Source: Bacilli bacterium (GTDB lineage Bacteria; Bacillota_I; Bacilli_A; RFN20; CAG-826). From it: DNA of 47,894 bases. The stretch is taken from positions 1 to 47,894 of the forward strand of contig CAAGAN010000021.1 in assembly GCA_900767825.1 (NCBI GenBank). The letters run 5' to 3'. Below, in pieces: positions 24,558 to 34,179 of the stretch. The translations under genes and the position numbers were made by a program. A model generated the notes under the pieces. It did no database searches. It was not told the DNA's origin and worked only from the letters and a program-made list of their open reading frames with translations. Each line of letters begins with the position of its first letter. Position 1 is the first letter of the stretch.

Positions 24558-25661
24558 ATGGACGAAACTGAAATGTTTTATGTCGGAATAAGATTTCTAG
24601 GTAATGATAAGACCTACTTCTTTTCCACTGAATTTAATGATTTAAAAGAGGATGACCTTGTTGTTGTCGAAACTGTTACAGGTCTAGAAATGGGAACTGT
24701 AGCCACTCCTTTATATAAGATTTCCACCTATAAAGGGAACTTGGAGTTAAAACCAATATTAAGAAAGCCAACTAAAGACGACATGATTGACTATAACTTC
24801 AATTTGGAGCAAGGGAAAAAAGCCTTGGCCATTACTAGAAGAGAGGTCGAATCACTTGGTTTGGCCATGGATTTAATTGATGCCATTTATACTTTAGATG
24901 GCTCAAAAGTAACAATTTCCTATACCTCAAGCGAGAAAAGAGTCGACTTCCGTGAATTGTTAAAGAAATTGGTACGTTTGATTCCTGCTAGAATCGAATT
25001 AAAGCAAATCGCTTCTAGGGACAAGGCCAAAATGGTGGGTGGAATTGGAATCTGCGGATTGCCATTATGTTGCTCCACATTCCTCACCCAATTCGATGCT
25101 ATTTCGATTGCTAAAGCCAAAAACCAAATGCTTACACTTAATATTCCAAAATTAAGTGGTCCATGTGGCAAATTAATATGCTGCTTATCTTTTGAAGATG
25201 ATACTTACACAATCGAGAAAAAGGATTTCCCACATCTAGGAACTAAGATTCATTTGGATGAAGGCGATTATTTTGTGGATTCATTTAATATCATTTCCAG
25301 AATGGTTAGATTAACCAGCCAAACAAAAGATGATTTCCGTACCTTCCCATTAGAAGATATTAAGGCCATGATGAATGGAACCTATAAAAAGAAAGAAATA
25401 AGTTTGGATAAGGAATATAAATTACCTGACTACAATATCTCTAGCAGCAATACTAAAGATAATTCCTATATGGGCATGCATGTAGATAAAGACAATAGAA
25501 ATAAAGCAGCCCAGCAGAACAACTTCCAAAAAGATAGAAATAATAAAAATAGGGACAACCAGCAACAGCAACGTCCAAGAAACGACAAGAGAAATTTCCA
25601 TCATAACAAAAACAGGAACAACAATAGATTTAGGGACAATAAAAATGGACAGAAAGCTTAA
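24558..25661 (+). CDS. ricT: PSP1/RicT-family protein with N/Q/K/R-rich tail
   Basis: 367 residues. The N-terminal 280 residues are the PSP1 domain with two paired Cys motifs (GICGLPLCC and GPCGKLICC) that bind Fe-S clusters in B. subtilis RicT (YaaT), part of the RicAFT complex acting on RNase Y and mRNA maturation. The last about 75 residues are almost all Asn, Gln, Lys, Arg and Asp (for example NKNRDNQQQQRPRNDKRN), a likely disordered, RNA-binding-like tail. It overlaps rsmI. Confidence 0.93.
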   Translation: MDETEMFYVGIRFLGNDKTYFFSTEFNDLKEDDLVVVETVTGLEMGTVATPLYKISTYKGNLELKPILRKPTKDDMIDYNFNLEQGKKALAITRREVESLGLAMDLIDAIYTLDGSKVTISYTSSEKRVDFRELLKKLVRLIPARIELKQIASRDKAKMVGGIGICGLPLCCSTFLTQFDAISIAKAKNQMLTLNIPKLSGPCGKLICCLSFEDDTYTIEKKDFPHLGTKIHLDEGDYFVDSFNIISRMVRLTSQTKDDFRTFPLEDIKAMMNGTYKKKEISLDKEYKLPDYNISSSNTKDNSYMGMHVDKDNRNKAAQQNNFQKDRNNKNRDNQQQQRPRNDKRNFHHNKNRNNNRFRDNKNGQKA

Positions 25662-26499
25662 TTTTTCCTCCTCCCCTTTGTTATATCTAATTTCCACTCC
25701 TATTGGAAATCTAGATGAAATGAGTCCACGTGCTATTTCGCTTCTAAAGGATATGGATTTTATTGCCGCTGAAGATACTAGGAATTCAGGTTCTTTGATG
25801 GCACATTTTAATATCTCCAAACCCTTCATTTCTTGCCATGAACACAATGAAGAGGAAGCTTCTTCTAAAATAGTCACGCTTCTTAAGCAAGGAAAGAAAA
25901 TAGCATATATGTCAGATGCTGGCTATCCTGCTATTTCTGATCCAGGAACTAGATTAGTGAAGAAGTGTTTGGAGAACGATATAAACGTTTCAGTAACATC
26001 TGGACCAAGTGCTGCAATTAACGCTTTAGTTTGCTCTGGATTAGATAGTTCTCATTTCTATTTCCATGGATTTTTATCCGCAAAAGAAAGTGAAAGGAAC
26101 GCAGAACTCAAAGATTTAGAATCAAAAAAAGAAACCTTAATCTTTTATGAATCTCCACATAGGATAAATAAAACGCTTGTTGCAATGGCAGCTACTCTAG
26201 GCGATAGAAAAGCAGTTATAGCAAGAGAATTAACTAAGCTTCATGAAGAATTTATTCGTGGTAGCTTAGTTGAATTAGCCTTATTAGATGAAACAACTTT
26301 AAAAGGAGAAATGGTTATTGTTGTCGAAGGTAAGAAAGACAGTAAAAAAGAAATTGATGACAATCAAATTGCCTTAGCATTAAAAGATGAACTCGAATTT
26401 GGTAGAAGCGGAAAAGAAGCCGTTTCCAACGTTGCTAAATCAATGGGAATAAAGAAAAATAGGGTTTACGATATATATTTAAATTCATTTGTAAAATAG
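25645..26499 (+). CDS. rsmI: 16S rRNA 2'-O-methyltransferase RsmI
   Basis: 284 residues. RsmI methylates the 2'-O of C1402 in 16S rRNA. Visible: LYLISTPIGNLDEMSPRA, AAEDTRNSG, the SAM-binding MSDAGYPAISDPG, VTSGPSAAINALVCSG and FYESPHRI. It starts inside ricT and stops directly against the stop of the convergent yfhO gene. Confidence 0.96.
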   Translation: MDRKLNFSSSPLLYLISTPIGNLDEMSPRAISLLKDMDFIAAEDTRNSGSLMAHFNISKPFISCHEHNEEEASSKIVTLLKQGKKIAYMSDAGYPAISDPGTRLVKKCLENDINVSVTSGPSAAINALVCSGLDSSHFYFHGFLSAKESERNAELKDLESKKETLIFYESPHRINKTLVAMAATLGDRKAVIARELTKLHEEFIRGSLVELALLDETTLKGEMVIVVEGKKDSKKEIDDNQIALALKDELEFGRSGKEAVSNVAKSMGIKKNRVYDIYLNSFVK

Positions 26500-29400
26500 T
26501 TAAGGGAGAAGAGAAAAGCCTAGCCTGCTCTTCTTCTTTTTATTATCCATATAATATAGATAACCACTAAATAATATCAAAGAAGCTAGGCCCATATACC
26601 CACCTTCTTTTAGATATACCGTATCAAATTCAAGAACATAGGAATTATTCCCGCTAGGTGCATCAAATCCTAATAAGCCGCCATTAAGTTTATAAGTCTT
26701 GCAAGCTGAAATAGATCCATCTTCTTTTTTGGCTTTTACTTTCCAGCCTAAATCATAAGCAAGCTGAGTAGATACAACCGTATCAGATGTATAAGAAGTA
26801 TCAAAAGTATAGAAATTAACATTGTGTTTTACGTTTTTAAGCGACCCATTACGTAATTTAGTTACCTTTTCGTTGACAATCGAATAGTCTTCCACAAGCA
26901 TCTTTATGGTAGATGTAGATACTTTATGTTTATGGGTACTTGAGTTCCCGTATTTAGGCCAATAAAGAACAATATTCTTTACCTTGCCTCCTTTTGCATA
27001 TAAGCCAATCGTAGATTTATCGGAATGGTTTTTATCGGTAGAAGCAATATTTTTCATTCCCTTATATTCATAAGAAAGAAGCTGATTTTCAATTACATTT
27101 CCTCTAGAATCAAGTCTATCTCCAAAGACCATAATTTGAGGCATAAAATCAAAAAAGCTAGCCTGAGAAGAAGAACTATAGGAAGAGTTATAATACTTGA
27201 ATTCGATATAGGCCCCTTCGTAACTTGAATTGAAATATGGATCTGAAGTCGAATTTTTAGAAATGACAAGATGATCTTTTCCAGCGACTATCTCGCTATT
27301 ATTGACAAAGCTAGTAACAGATTGATTATTAGAGAAGAAATAATTAACTCCCTCGTTTTTATAACTTGAATTGCTAGAAGGATAAATTCCATCCCCTTCA
27401 TTGCCAACATAATTTTCAAATTTCAAACCACTATAATAAGAATAATAGATTGACCCATATTTATTCTTCATATTTGAAGCAGTCCAATCTAAATCGTTCC
27501 TGATATTAATTCCTTCAGGAACTTCTCCTTCATTAAATATGGCCCCGTTTTGCTCTATTTGGGATATATCGTAATATCTAAAGAAATTATCCCCGCCATT
27601 GCCATAGAAATTAGTTTGTTGGAACTCTTTCTCAACTTTCAATTCATAAGCCAAATCTTTATCAATCGCATGTCCTAAAGAAGGTAAATAATCCTCATTG
27701 ACTCTGAATACCCTATATTTATTTCTATCTACTGAATATTCTTCAACTTCTTCCGCCCCAAAAGGAACATTCTCCCCTATCCAGCCGTTTATCGGAGTTG
27801 AAACAATGTAATATCTAAATCCTAAAGCCGAGTCTACTCCCCATTTTTTAGACCTATAATTGCCACTCCATCCAGTATCGACAAAACTTTGATCATCATA
27901 TGTCTTTCTTGTTGACGAAGAATATTTAAGGCCGTTCATGACCGCGAAATCATTTACTTCGAAATTAAGAAGGGAATGGAAACCGCTAGATTCAGGTAGC
28001 CCTATAGCAAATTGATAGTTCTCGCTTCCGCCACTATCATCAACATATGCTCTATAAAATGAGTTCTCATTATCCCTAATTCGCTTAGCCATCTCTCTAT
28101 TGTTGGCCAAAGATACTTCACCGCCCATATAGGTATTCTTAATTGACCATAACCCGTTATACATATAACCGCTATTGCCCATTACAATGGCTTCGGCAGC
28201 TATGCAGACAAAGAATATATGGGGTAGGTATTTTTTCTTTTGGAACAAAAGCAGCAATAAGGTTTCAACGCCAATCAAAATCAATTGGTAATATAAATAC
28301 CATTGCCTAAATAAATCATCATAATTATCATTCGGCATCAAATAGGAGTTCTTAAAATAAGTCATCCCATTGATAACGCTAAATTTCTTTCCTTCTAATA
28401 ACCAGAATATAGAAAAATAAGAAAGGATAGTACCCAAAAAGGCTAAGGCAGACCCTGCTAAATAAATATAAGGAGAATATTCCTTTCTTTTATCAAAAGC
28501 CCTGCAACCATAATAAACAATAAGAGGAGCAAGAATGAAAAACCATCTACCATATCCATTCCCGCTAAAGCCAAAAAAGAAATAATAGGCAAATGTTGTA
28601 AATACAAGAAAAAGACAACCACATATAGCTAATATATGGTCAATTCGCTTTTCCTTAATGGACATTATGAAAGAAGAGAAGAACAAAAATATGAAGGGCG
28701 TGTAGCAAAATAAGGAAGCAGTCCAGGCATCGTAGATACCGTTTTTAGCAATTACTAAAGGCAATGTTTGAAATCCGCCAGTCGGGAAGAAAAATGATAT
28801 CAATCCCATTAATTGCCTGCCTGGGTTATCCCCTACTTGTTCAAATAGTAATGAGAAGAACCTGTAATATTGCTTATCATTAAACGAGCCTTTTAACGAA
28901 TTAAAATAAGCTTGCCCAATTGAAGAAGTTCTTCCTGATAAGCTTGATTGCCTATATGAAGGAAGCAAAGCCCAAGCCCCTAACATTAATCCTAAAGCAA
29001 AAGCAGATATTCCTAGGATTATTCCCCTGCCGTTATCTTTAATATTTATTTGCCTAATAGTAGTGAAGTACCGCCATAAAGCATACATCACACCAAAAAT
29101 ACAGGTAGGAACAAGCAACAAGAAGCAAGATAATTCAATAAGGAAAATTCCAATAACCAAATTGCCAATCTTTCCTTCTTTAATTGTCTTTTCTATTCCT
29201 AATAAAACTAAAGGTAGATAAGTTATCGCAGAGACAAAAGTAGGGAATCCTACCATGAAATTTAGATAACCTGAAAACGCAATAGCTAAGGCACCAAACC
29301 TAGCAGTATTCTTTTCTATGCCCATATAGGTTAGATATGCTTTAGCAAAAAAAGCAGTTATTGTTAGCTTTATAATCGTTGATAAAGCATATAAGGCTGG

Positions 29401-29778
29401 TATCCAAGACAATGGGAAAAACGACATTACGATAACAAAAGGATCAAATAACCCATAATATGTATTTGAACCAATATTATCTCCGCCCAAGAATAAATAA
29501 GGGTCGTATAAAGGGAATTGACCAGTTTTGAAAAACGTTCTCCAACTCAAGGCGTAATCATAGGCAAACGGTAAATATTGATGGGAATAATCCCAGTTAA
29601 AAGCACTAGTAAATTGGTTTTCGATTAACCCATACGCACACCAAGCAAAACCGATTAAAACAAGAGCAACTCCATAATAAAAATCACTCCATGGGTTAAA
29701 CAAAAACGAAAGTTTCTCTTTTAGAAAAGCTTTGATATCAAAATTATTTCGTCTATATGAAGAAAGGCTTGAAGCCAT
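26500..29778 (-). CDS. YfhO-family multi-pass membrane protein
   Basis: 1092 residues. The N-terminal half has about a dozen transmembrane segments (YYGVALVLIGFAWCAYG, LTITAFFAKAYLTYMG and others), including an FNWDYSHQYLPFAYDYALSW loop typical of the YfhO/GT-C-like family. The C-terminal half is extracytoplasmic, rich in Tyr/Asn/Ser, with a last membrane helix (YMGLASLILFSGYLYYM) and a basic end. YfhO proteins are linked to sugar decoration of lipoteichoic acid and other surface polymers. It is the last gene of the patatin-RluA-DUF1538-PII run. Confidence 0.85.
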   Translation of the reverse strand: MASSLSSYRRNNFDIKAFLKEKLSFLFNPWSDFYYGVALVLIGFAWCAYGLIENQFTSAFNWDYSHQYLPFAYDYALSWRTFFKTGQFPLYDPYLFLGGDNIGSNTYYGLFDPFVIVMSFFPLSWIPALYALSTIIKLTITAFFAKAYLTYMGIEKNTARFGALAIAFSGYLNFMVGFPTFVSAITYLPLVLLGIEKTIKEGKIGNLVIGIFLIELSCFLLLVPTCIFGVMYALWRYFTTIRQINIKDNGRGIILGISAFALGLMLGAWALLPSYRQSSLSGRTSSIGQAYFNSLKGSFNDKQYYRFFSLLFEQVGDNPGRQLMGLISFFFPTGGFQTLPLVIAKNGIYDAWTASLFCYTPFIFLFFSSFIMSIKEKRIDHILAICGCLFLVFTTFAYYFFFGFSGNGYGRWFFILAPLIVYYGCRAFDKRKEYSPYIYLAGSALAFLGTILSYFSIFWLLEGKKFSVINGMTYFKNSYLMPNDNYDDLFRQWYLYYQLILIGVETLLLLLFQKKKYLPHIFFVCIAAEAIVMGNSGYMYNGLWSIKNTYMGGEVSLANNREMAKRIRDNENSFYRAYVDDSGGSENYQFAIGLPESSGFHSLLNFEVNDFAVMNGLKYSSSTRKTYDDQSFVDTGWSGNYRSKKWGVDSALGFRYYIVSTPINGWIGENVPFGAEEVEEYSVDRNKYRVFRVNEDYLPSLGHAIDKDLAYELKVEKEFQQTNFYGNGGDNFFRYYDISQIEQNGAIFNEGEVPEGINIRNDLDWTASNMKNKYGSIYYSYYSGLKFENYVGNEGDGIYPSSNSSYKNEGVNYFFSNNQSVTSFVNNSEIVAGKDHLVISKNSTSDPYFNSSYEGAYIEFKYYNSSYSSSSQASFFDFMPQIMVFGDRLDSRGNVIENQLLSYEYKGMKNIASTDKNHSDKSTIGLYAKGGKVKNIVLYWPKYGNSSTHKHKVSTSTIKMLVEDYSIVNEKVTKLRNGSLKNVKHNVNFYTFDTSYTSDTVVSTQLAYDLGWKVKAKKEDGSISACKTYKLNGGLLGFDAPSGNNSYVLEFDTVYLKEGGYMGLASLILFSGYLYYMDNKKKKSRLGFSLLP
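26507..26534 (+). terminator. Terminator of the dnaX-rsmI cluster inside the yfhO coding end
   Basis: AGAAGAG (26507-26513) pairs with CTCTTCT (26528-26534), followed on the plus strand by TCTTTTTATT. It begins eight bases past the rsmI stop and lies within the yfhO reading frame because no intergenic space exists. Confidence 0.55.
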
Positions 29779-29783
29779 ATATT

Positions 29784-30116
29784 TTATTCTTCTTCCTTTT
29801 TCTTCTCTTCCCCAATTCCAACAACGTCTTTAACAGGAATACTAAAGGCAATGCCTTGTCCTTTTGTATTCATGCCAGCCCCTTTATTAACAGAGAGCAT
29901 GACGGCGTCTCTAATTGAGGATTCTACTAAGATAAGAACTACTTCTTTTTCAGGGGTAATGACAACGCCGAAAAGTTTTTCCATATCTTTGTTGCCTGTT
30001 CCTCTAGCATTGAATACTGTCCCGCCTCTAGCGCCAGCATCTCTAGCAGCAGACATTACCAAATCAGTGAAGCCGTGGTTAACAATACAAATAATCAATT
30101 CATGGTTAGTTTCCAT
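29784..30116 (-). CDS. PII-like signalling protein (second copy)
   Basis: 110 residues, PII size. The sequence starts ELIICIVNHGFTDLVMSAARDAGARGGTVFNARGTGNKD, matching the beta-alpha start and T-loop region of PII/GlnB-like proteins, with EKEVVLILV and GAGMNTKGQGIAFSIPV as the last strands. PII proteins form trimers that bind ATP/ADP and small effectors and usually gate a transporter. No glnA or amtB is present here. It overlaps the other PII-like gene by 11 bases. Confidence 0.8.
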   Translation of the reverse strand: METNHELIICIVNHGFTDLVMSAARDAGARGGTVFNARGTGNKDMEKLFGVVITPEKEVVLILVESSIRDAVMLSVNKGAGMNTKGQGIAFSIPVKDVVGIGEEKKKEEE

Positions 30117-30588
30117 TGTTTTCTTTCTCCTTTTCTTTTTGTTCTTTTCTTAATTCAATCTTTTCCTTCTTGGATTCGATTTTTGATTCTATCCTTTCCT
30201 TTAGCGAAGCCTTTTCCTGGAACTGGGTATTCGACAACATCTTGTAGATGGAAACACCCAAAACCGAATCGATCGGGCAACAATAGGCAATACCTTTAGA
30301 AAGGGCAGATATACCAAACCTAGTTTCCAGTTCAGATTTTAATATAGGCCACCTATCTTCTTTTACAATAGATATAATTACATCTTTCTTAAGTTCACCT
30401 ATGCCCATGACTTCAATCATGGCGCTAGTGGCAGTTCCTCTTCCATGGAAGCAAGTGCATATAAATGCTTCGTTATTGAATAAGATTTCACTAATCGCAT
30501 CTCTTTGTCCATCCCTAACGACGACTGTTACAAAAAGTAGTCGATGCAATTTATGATTTTCTTCATAAGGGATAAATTCTTTTCCCAT
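30106..30588 (-). CDS. PII-like signalling protein with charged tail (first copy)
   Basis: 160 residues. A PII-like core (HRLLFVTVVVRDGQRDAISEILFNNEAFICTCFHGRGTA, then KDVIISIVKEDRWPILKSELETRFG, then KGIAYCCPIDSVLG) is followed by about 50 residues of Lys/Glu-rich helix likely to form a coiled coil. The ATG overlaps the DUF1538 stop by one base (TAATG), and the end overlaps the second PII-like gene. The two copies differ strongly, so they may form mixed trimers or sense different signals. Confidence 0.8.
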   Translation of the reverse strand: MGKEFIPYEENHKLHRLLFVTVVVRDGQRDAISEILFNNEAFICTCFHGRGTATSAMIEVMGIGELKKDVIISIVKEDRWPILKSELETRFGISALSKGIAYCCPIDSVLGVSIYKMLSNTQFQEKASLKERIESKIESKKEKIELRKEQKEKEKENNGN

Positions 30589-32168
30589 TAGGCTACCTCC
30601 TCGTCAACAAAGTGGATGATTTGATCATCGTTTTCTTCAACTAGACGTTTTCTAGTCTTCTTATATAGGACATTGGTTTTAATCTTGCTATATAAGCCTA
30701 ATCCTTGAAGGACGATTAAAGGCATCATAGCAACCATCGCTACTAGACCAAAACCATACAAATAAACATCCTCTCCCCTAGCAAAGGCAAAACCAATACA
30801 GAAAGGAAGAATAAATGTAGAAGTCATAGGTCCAGAAGCAACTCCGCCGGAATCAAAAGCCATTGCGGTATAAATCTTTGGAACCATAAATGAGAGCACG
30901 AAAGCAACAATGTAGCCTGGAATTAGGTAATACATGATATCAAATTGGAAATAGGCACGGATTATTTGCAAACAAACAGCAGTTCCAATCGAAAGCGATA
31001 AGACAATAAGCATTGTAGTCTTTTTAATCACGCCTTCGCTTATATCCTGTACCTGCTGGACTAAGACGTGTACGGCAGGTTCTGCCAAAACACCAAACAA
31101 GCCAAATAAAGCCGCTAAAAGAAGAGCATAAGGCAAGAATGATGGTGATGACCCTAATGTTTGCCCTACTTTAGAAGCAATAGGCATAAACCCAGCCTCT
31201 ACCGCTGCTAGGAATAAGACTAAGCCAATATAAACAACAACCATGCCAATAATGATACGGGCAACAGTCTTCCATGGAAGCTTGATGAAAAGCAATTCAT
31301 AGACAATGAAGAACCCCAAAATAGGAAGTACTGATATAGCTACGCTCTTAAGGCAATCCAACAAGGAATGCCCGAAGTTCTTTGCTAAATCAGGCTCTAA
31401 CCCTGCTAAAGGATCTTTATAATCACTAATCGAAGGTAATTCTTGTCCAGTTGCCTTCATTATTGAAGCAATTATTACGACAAATAATATAGGTCCGATT
31501 GAACATAAAGCAGTTAAACCAAATGAATCTTCAGCTGATTTAGCACCATGGCTAGCCGCCATACCTAAACCAAATCCAAGTAAGAACGGAACAGTTACAG
31601 GGCCAGTAGTAACTCCGCCTGAATCGAAACAAATTGGTATAAATCTAGGATCGACAATATATAGAAGCATGAATACCAATGCGTAGAAAGATATAAACAT
31701 TACATTTAGATTCAAGGAGAAGAATACCCTAAACATGCCAATAACCAAGAATACTCCAACCCCAATACCGATTGTCCAAACAATGATTTGTTCATCAATG
31801 CCGATTTGGCTAGACAAAACAGTTAAATCAGGTTCAGCAATAGTAACCAAGACGCCAAGGATAAATGTCATGGCTATTACAAAGAAGAAGTTTCTTTTCT
31901 TAACCAAGGAGCCACCGATTATCTGGCCAATTTCAGTCATTGATTGTTCAGTGCCTAAATTAAATAACCCCATCCCGATAATAATCATCAAAACAGCTAT
32001 CAAGAAAGTATAGATATCGGTATTGGTAATTAAATATTTCTCATCGAAAGTTCCGTTAGGCAAGGCAAAACGTTCGACAAGAAAGAAAACGATAATAACA
32101 ACCGCGATAGGCAAAGTTGAAATAATGGCTTCTTTGAATTTTGACCACCAGTAACTTAATTTCATCAT
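30588..32168 (-). CDS. DUF1538-type membrane transporter-like protein
   Basis: 526 residues with about 12-14 transmembrane segments and an internal duplication. DSGGVTTGPVTVPFLLGFGLGMA in the first half and DSGGVASGPMTSTFILPFCIGFA in the second are repeated signature loops of the DUF1538 family, thought to be transporters of unknown substrate. The duplication gives two inverted-like half sites, and the conserved Asp-Ser-Gly-Gly could bind substrate or ion. It overlaps the RluA-type gene at ATGA and is followed immediately by two PII-like genes. Confidence 0.85.
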   Translation of the reverse strand: MMKLSYWWSKFKEAIISTLPIAVVIIVFFLVERFALPNGTFDEKYLITNTDIYTFLIAVLMIIIGMGLFNLGTEQSMTEIGQIIGGSLVKKRNFFFVIAMTFILGVLVTIAEPDLTVLSSQIGIDEQIIVWTIGIGVGVFLVIGMFRVFFSLNLNVMFISFYALVFMLLYIVDPRFIPICFDSGGVTTGPVTVPFLLGFGLGMAASHGAKSAEDSFGLTALCSIGPILFVVIIASIMKATGQELPSISDYKDPLAGLEPDLAKNFGHSLLDCLKSVAISVLPILGFFIVYELLFIKLPWKTVARIIIGMVVVYIGLVLFLAAVEAGFMPIASKVGQTLGSSPSFLPYALLLAALFGLFGVLAEPAVHVLVQQVQDISEGVIKKTTMLIVLSLSIGTAVCLQIIRAYFQFDIMYYLIPGYIVAFVLSFMVPKIYTAMAFDSGGVASGPMTSTFILPFCIGFAFARGEDVYLYGFGLVAMVAMMPLIVLQGLGLYSKIKTNVLYKKTRKRLVEENDDQIIHFVDEEVA

Positions 32169-33184
32169 AGGCGCCTCTCCTTTCTACGTCCTTTTTTTAT
32201 TTTAGTCATAGCCCTGCTATCTCTATAAATAACTTTTTCTTCTTTTTTGACACTTGTCTGTTTCTGTTTAAATATCAATTGCTTGAAGGAGGCTGGCATA
32301 TCGCTTTTTAAATCATATTTCTTTCCGGAAAGAGGATTTGTAAATGTTAATTGATAAGCATGCAATCCTAATCGTTTTATAGGATCCGCAGGTTCACCAT
32401 ATTTGTCATCACCAATTACATAATGTCCAATATGACCTAGCTGTACCCTGATTTGGTTCTTCCTGCCACTAGACAAATGGACATCTAAAAGGGAATAAGG
32501 TCCATTTTCCTTTACCAATTTATAATCAGTAATAGCAAGTTTTCCTTTTTTCTTATCGTTAGTAACCCTAATAAGTTGAAAACTATCTTGGGTTAGATAA
32601 TTCTTAAGGGTGGCTTCTTGCTTTTCCATATGGCCTTCGACTATTGCATAATAGGCTCTGCAAGTTACTATATCCTGCCAATTATTTTGAAGAGCTTTGG
32701 CAACTTCATAGCTTTTTGCAAATATCAATACACCTGAAGTATCTTCATCCAAACGATGGACAACGAATATACGCCCTTGATGTTTTTCTTCCATATAGGA
32801 GGAAACTAGCCTATAGGCAGTACGGCCTTTTTCCTTTTCAGTCGCAGTAGTTAATAAAAAAGAGGGTTTATCAATTGCAATGATATCCTCATCTTCATAA
32901 ATGACTTTTAATCCAGACGAATCTCTTTTAGCAATCCTATTTTTTGAAACAGTAACTACATCTTCAGGATAGATTTTATAGTTATATTGAGATACAGGTA
33001 CCCCTCCAACTGCAACTTGATGATGTGTCAAAATGCTTTTAATGGTCTTTCTTGGGGTAGAAGGCATCTTAAAAATAAGGAATTCCATTAATTCGGTTTC
33101 CTTATAGACCTTGAATTCTTTTATTGAATTAGGATTTATCAATCCTTTTTTGCTTCTATGCTCTTTTTTATCGTTCTTATTCAT
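32165..33184 (-). CDS. RluA-family pseudouridine synthase
   Basis: 339 residues. A basic N-terminus, then an S4-like RNA-binding segment (LIFKMPSTPRKTIKSILTHHQVAVGG), then the catalytic domain with Asp in VVHRLDEDTSGVLIFAKS and the C-terminal HLSSGRKNQIRVQLGHIGHYVIGDDKYG. It converts uridine to pseudouridine in rRNA or tRNA; the site is not readable. It ends in TGA overlapping the DUF1538 start and lies one base after the patatin gene. Confidence 0.93.
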   Translation of the reverse strand: MNKNDKKEHRSKKGLINPNSIKEFKVYKETELMEFLIFKMPSTPRKTIKSILTHHQVAVGGVPVSQYNYKIYPEDVVTVSKNRIAKRDSSGLKVIYEDEDIIAIDKPSFLLTTATEKEKGRTAYRLVSSYMEEKHQGRIFVVHRLDEDTSGVLIFAKSYEVAKALQNNWQDIVTCRAYYAIVEGHMEKQEATLKNYLTQDSFQLIRVTNDKKKGKLAITDYKLVKENGPYSLLDVHLSSGRKNQIRVQLGHIGHYVIGDDKYGEPADPIKRLGLHAYQLTFTNPLSGKKYDLKSDMPASFKQLIFKQKQTSVKKEEKVIYRDSRAMTKIKKGRRKERRL

Positions 33185-33185
33185 A

Positions 33186-34037
33186 TCAATTACCCATATA
33201 GATCTTTAAATCTTCTAGTGCCTCTAAAGCGTCATAATATCCCTGCCTATAAAGATCTAATAACATCTGTTTATCCTTACAAGAGACTCCAACTTCTGGA
33301 TTAGTTTTTGGACGGATAATGAATACACGCCCCTCTTCTTCTAGTCTATCTAGCTCATCCATCTGCTTGTTATATACTTTCTTTGACTTTAAGAAAGCAT
33401 TAAGGAATTTTGGATATTGTTTATATAAGGATTTTGCGATTGTCTTCTGTAAAGTTTTTAATTCCTGTTTCCTATATCCTTTTGGTCTAGTTCCTATAAC
33501 TACTATTTTCTCAATGTTATCTTCTAAAGGTTTATAGAAAGGGACGCTAGAAGTTACCCCGCCATCTAGACAAAGAGTACCCTCTACATCAACTGGCCTT
33601 GCTAATAAAGGCAAAGAAGAAGACGCTGCTAAGCCTAAATAAGGATCTTTTAAATCTCCTTTTTCAAAATAGATAGGAAGTCCATCTTCCATTTTAGTCG
33701 CACAGCTATAAAACATTGTTTTGGATTGGAAGAACTTCTTTTCATTGAATGGAGATATTTCCTTTGGAACTTCGTGGAAAAGATAATCAAAATCAAACAT
33801 CGTCCCCTTAAAAATCCTATTCCTAAAAGAAATAAACCTAGGGTTATTCATAAGTTCTACTACAATGAATTTAAATCTATAAGCATCGCCCGAAACATAA
33901 TTAGCACCAGCTAAAGCACCGGCTGAAGTTCCAACAACATAATCAAAACGAATCTTACTGATCATAAAGGCGTCTAAAACACCAGCAGCATATATGCCTC
34001 TAGTGCCTCCCCCTTGTATTACTAATGCCTTCTCCAT
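33186..34037 (-). CDS. Patatin-like phospholipase
   Basis: 283 residues. Patatin signatures: oxyanion loop QGGGTRGIYAAGVLDAF, nucleophile elbow GTSAG (Ser in VVGTSAGALAGANY), and the catalytic Asp in LDGGVTSSVPF. Patatin-like enzymes are Ser-Asp dyad lipid acyl hydrolases. No signal peptide is seen, so it is probably cytosolic or peripheral on the membrane. It heads the leftward run ending in yfhO. Confidence 0.93.
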   Translation of the reverse strand: MEKALVIQGGGTRGIYAAGVLDAFMISKIRFDYVVGTSAGALAGANYVSGDAYRFKFIVVELMNNPRFISFRNRIFKGTMFDFDYLFHEVPKEISPFNEKKFFQSKTMFYSCATKMEDGLPIYFEKGDLKDPYLGLAASSSLPLLARPVDVEGTLCLDGGVTSSVPFYKPLEDNIEKIVVIGTRPKGYRKQELKTLQKTIAKSLYKQYPKFLNAFLKSKKVYNKQMDELDRLEEEGRVFIIRPKTNPEVGVSCKDKQMLLDLYRQGYYDALEALEDLKIYMGN

Positions 34038-34179
34038 ATCTAAATTTCCCTATGTATTTAAAATTATAATATTTTAAGTGGTTCTAAAAAAGGCTAAAAC
34101 TACATAACTTTTTCCTTTAGAAAAACTAAAAAAGCCAATTATGTTTTTATAAAGGCATTTTAAATGTCATAATAAACCC

